Origin: Microvirga sp. BSC39
Lineage (GTDB): Bacteria; Pseudomonadota; Alphaproteobacteria; Rhizobiales; Beijerinckiaceae
Reading direction: 5' to 3'
Assembly: GCF_000739015.1 (NCBI RefSeq)
Contig: NZ_JPUG01000053.1
Coordinates: forward strand, 1-64,000
DNA: 64,000 bases
Positions 63,665 to 64,000 of this stretch are shown one piece after another. Made by a program: the position numbers and the translations under genes. The stretch's first letter is position 1. The number at the start of each line of letters is the position of its first letter. The notes beneath the pieces are model-generated. The model was not told where the DNA came from, made no database searches, and saw only the letters and a program-made list of their open reading frames with translations.

Positions 63665-63691
63665 CGCTCCTGACGAAATTGGTCAGGAGCG
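63665..63691 (-). terminator. Hairpin at the end of the acetyltransferase gene
   Basis: CGCTCCTGAC and GTCAGGAGCG form a 10-bp stem with a 7-base loop. It overlaps the stop codon of the acetyltransferase; on the minus strand a GTTTTTC run follows about 10 bases later, so it is a probable terminator. Confidence 0.65.
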
Positions 63692-64000
63692 CGAGAGCGG
63701 CTTGCGGTAATACACGACCCGCTCCGTCTCCTCGAAGCCGAGCGCCTTGTGCATGCTCTGGGAAGCCGTGTTGTCGAGGAACACGTCGGATGCGAACTCG
63801 CTGCACCCGAGGCTTCGCGCCCAGCGCTCGACCGCCCGGCACAGCAGCCGGGCAAGTCCCCGCCCGCGATGCTCCGGCTGCACGTAGATCCCTTCGAGAA
63901 ATGCCACCGGCGAGGTGGCGCAGCCGTTCACGTAATCGTGGCGCAGGGCCGCTTCGGCAAAGCCCGCCGGGGTGCCGTCGGGCAGGCGCACGAGAAACGC
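63683..64000 (-). CDS. GNAT acetyltransferase, AAC(6')-like, C-terminal part (runs off the right edge)
   Basis: The last 106 codons of a GNAT-fold N-acetyltransferase lie in the window. The acetyl-CoA loop is VQPEHRGRGLARLLCRAVER, and the stretch LRHDYVNGCATSPVAFLEGI is characteristic of aminoglycoside 6'-N-acetyltransferases of the AAC(6')-I type, as is the end SMHKALGFEETERVVYYRK. Chromosomal members are common in environmental bacteria and do not always give resistance. The start is outside the window; an internal GTG at 63991 is not the true start because the frame continues with conserved sequence. Confidence 0.88.
   Translation of the reverse strand, partial: AFLVRLPDGTPAGFAEAALRHDYVNGCATSPVAFLEGIYVQPEHRGRGLARLLCRAVERWARSLGCSEFASDVFLDNTASQSMHKALGFEETERVVYYRKPLSRS

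Overview
The window is GC-rich, densely coded chromosomal DNA from an alphaproteobacterium of the order Hyphomicrobiales. Supporting marks are a CcrM-type cell-cycle DNA methyltransferase next to rnhB, the block mutY / DUF721 / dsbA-like / smc, the block UDG / ETF-QO / TPR protein / ispE / polyprenyl synthase / glyQS / ppdK, a SAM-II riboswitch, and many dispersed palindromic repeats between genes. The combination looks most like the Methylobacteriaceae (Microvirga or a relative). That placement is inference; no rRNA gene is present to confirm it.

Layout. 1-3.3 kb: genome maintenance (partial smc, a DsbA-like oxidoreductase, a DciA-like DUF721 protein, mutY). 3.4-8.4 kb: accessory genes (a LysR regulator divergent from an alpha/beta hydrolase, then a binding protein and fused double permease of an ABC importer with no ATPase beside them). 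8.5-12 kb: ccrM, rnhB and a PA0069-type radical SAM protein. 12-16.4 kb: a short glycosyltransferase-like protein, an unknown protein, moaB, a zinc metallopeptidase, a uracil-DNA glycosylase and an O6-alkylguanine repair protein. 16.6-34.3 kb: the conserved metabolic block, including a MetQ-like binding protein controlled by a SAM-II riboswitch and the split glycyl-tRNA synthetase. 34.5-40.4 kb: a membrane protein divergent from an XRE regulator, a SleB-type wall hydrolase, and two tandem RTX proteins of the M10 metallopeptidase family. 40.5-50.7 kb: MFS transporter, AcuI-like reductase, LysR/wrbA pair, tRNA t6A synthase, acyl-CoA dehydrogenase plus SDR, CorA, SRAP. 50.8-64 kb: two RNA methyltransferases, an exported superoxide dismutase, dxs, an O-antigen ligase and GT61 pair, xseB, a large DUF2339 membrane protein, a tyrosine phosphatase, an HD hydrolase, tag, and a partial AAC(6')-like acetyltransferase.

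Most genes are housekeeping, with an unusual number serving DNA repair and modification. No CRISPR array, insertion sequence, prophage, tRNA or rRNA was seen. The least ordinary observations are the tandem RTX pair, in which the second copy has lost every zinc ligand and the catalytic glutamate yet stays an intact open frame; the SAM-II riboswitch ahead of an orphan MetQ-like protein; an AT-rich, rare-codon patch inside glyS; a 17-bp palindrome ahead of ccrM; and an exopolysaccharide gene pair splitting xseB from dxs. I found no convincing wholly new multi-gene system.
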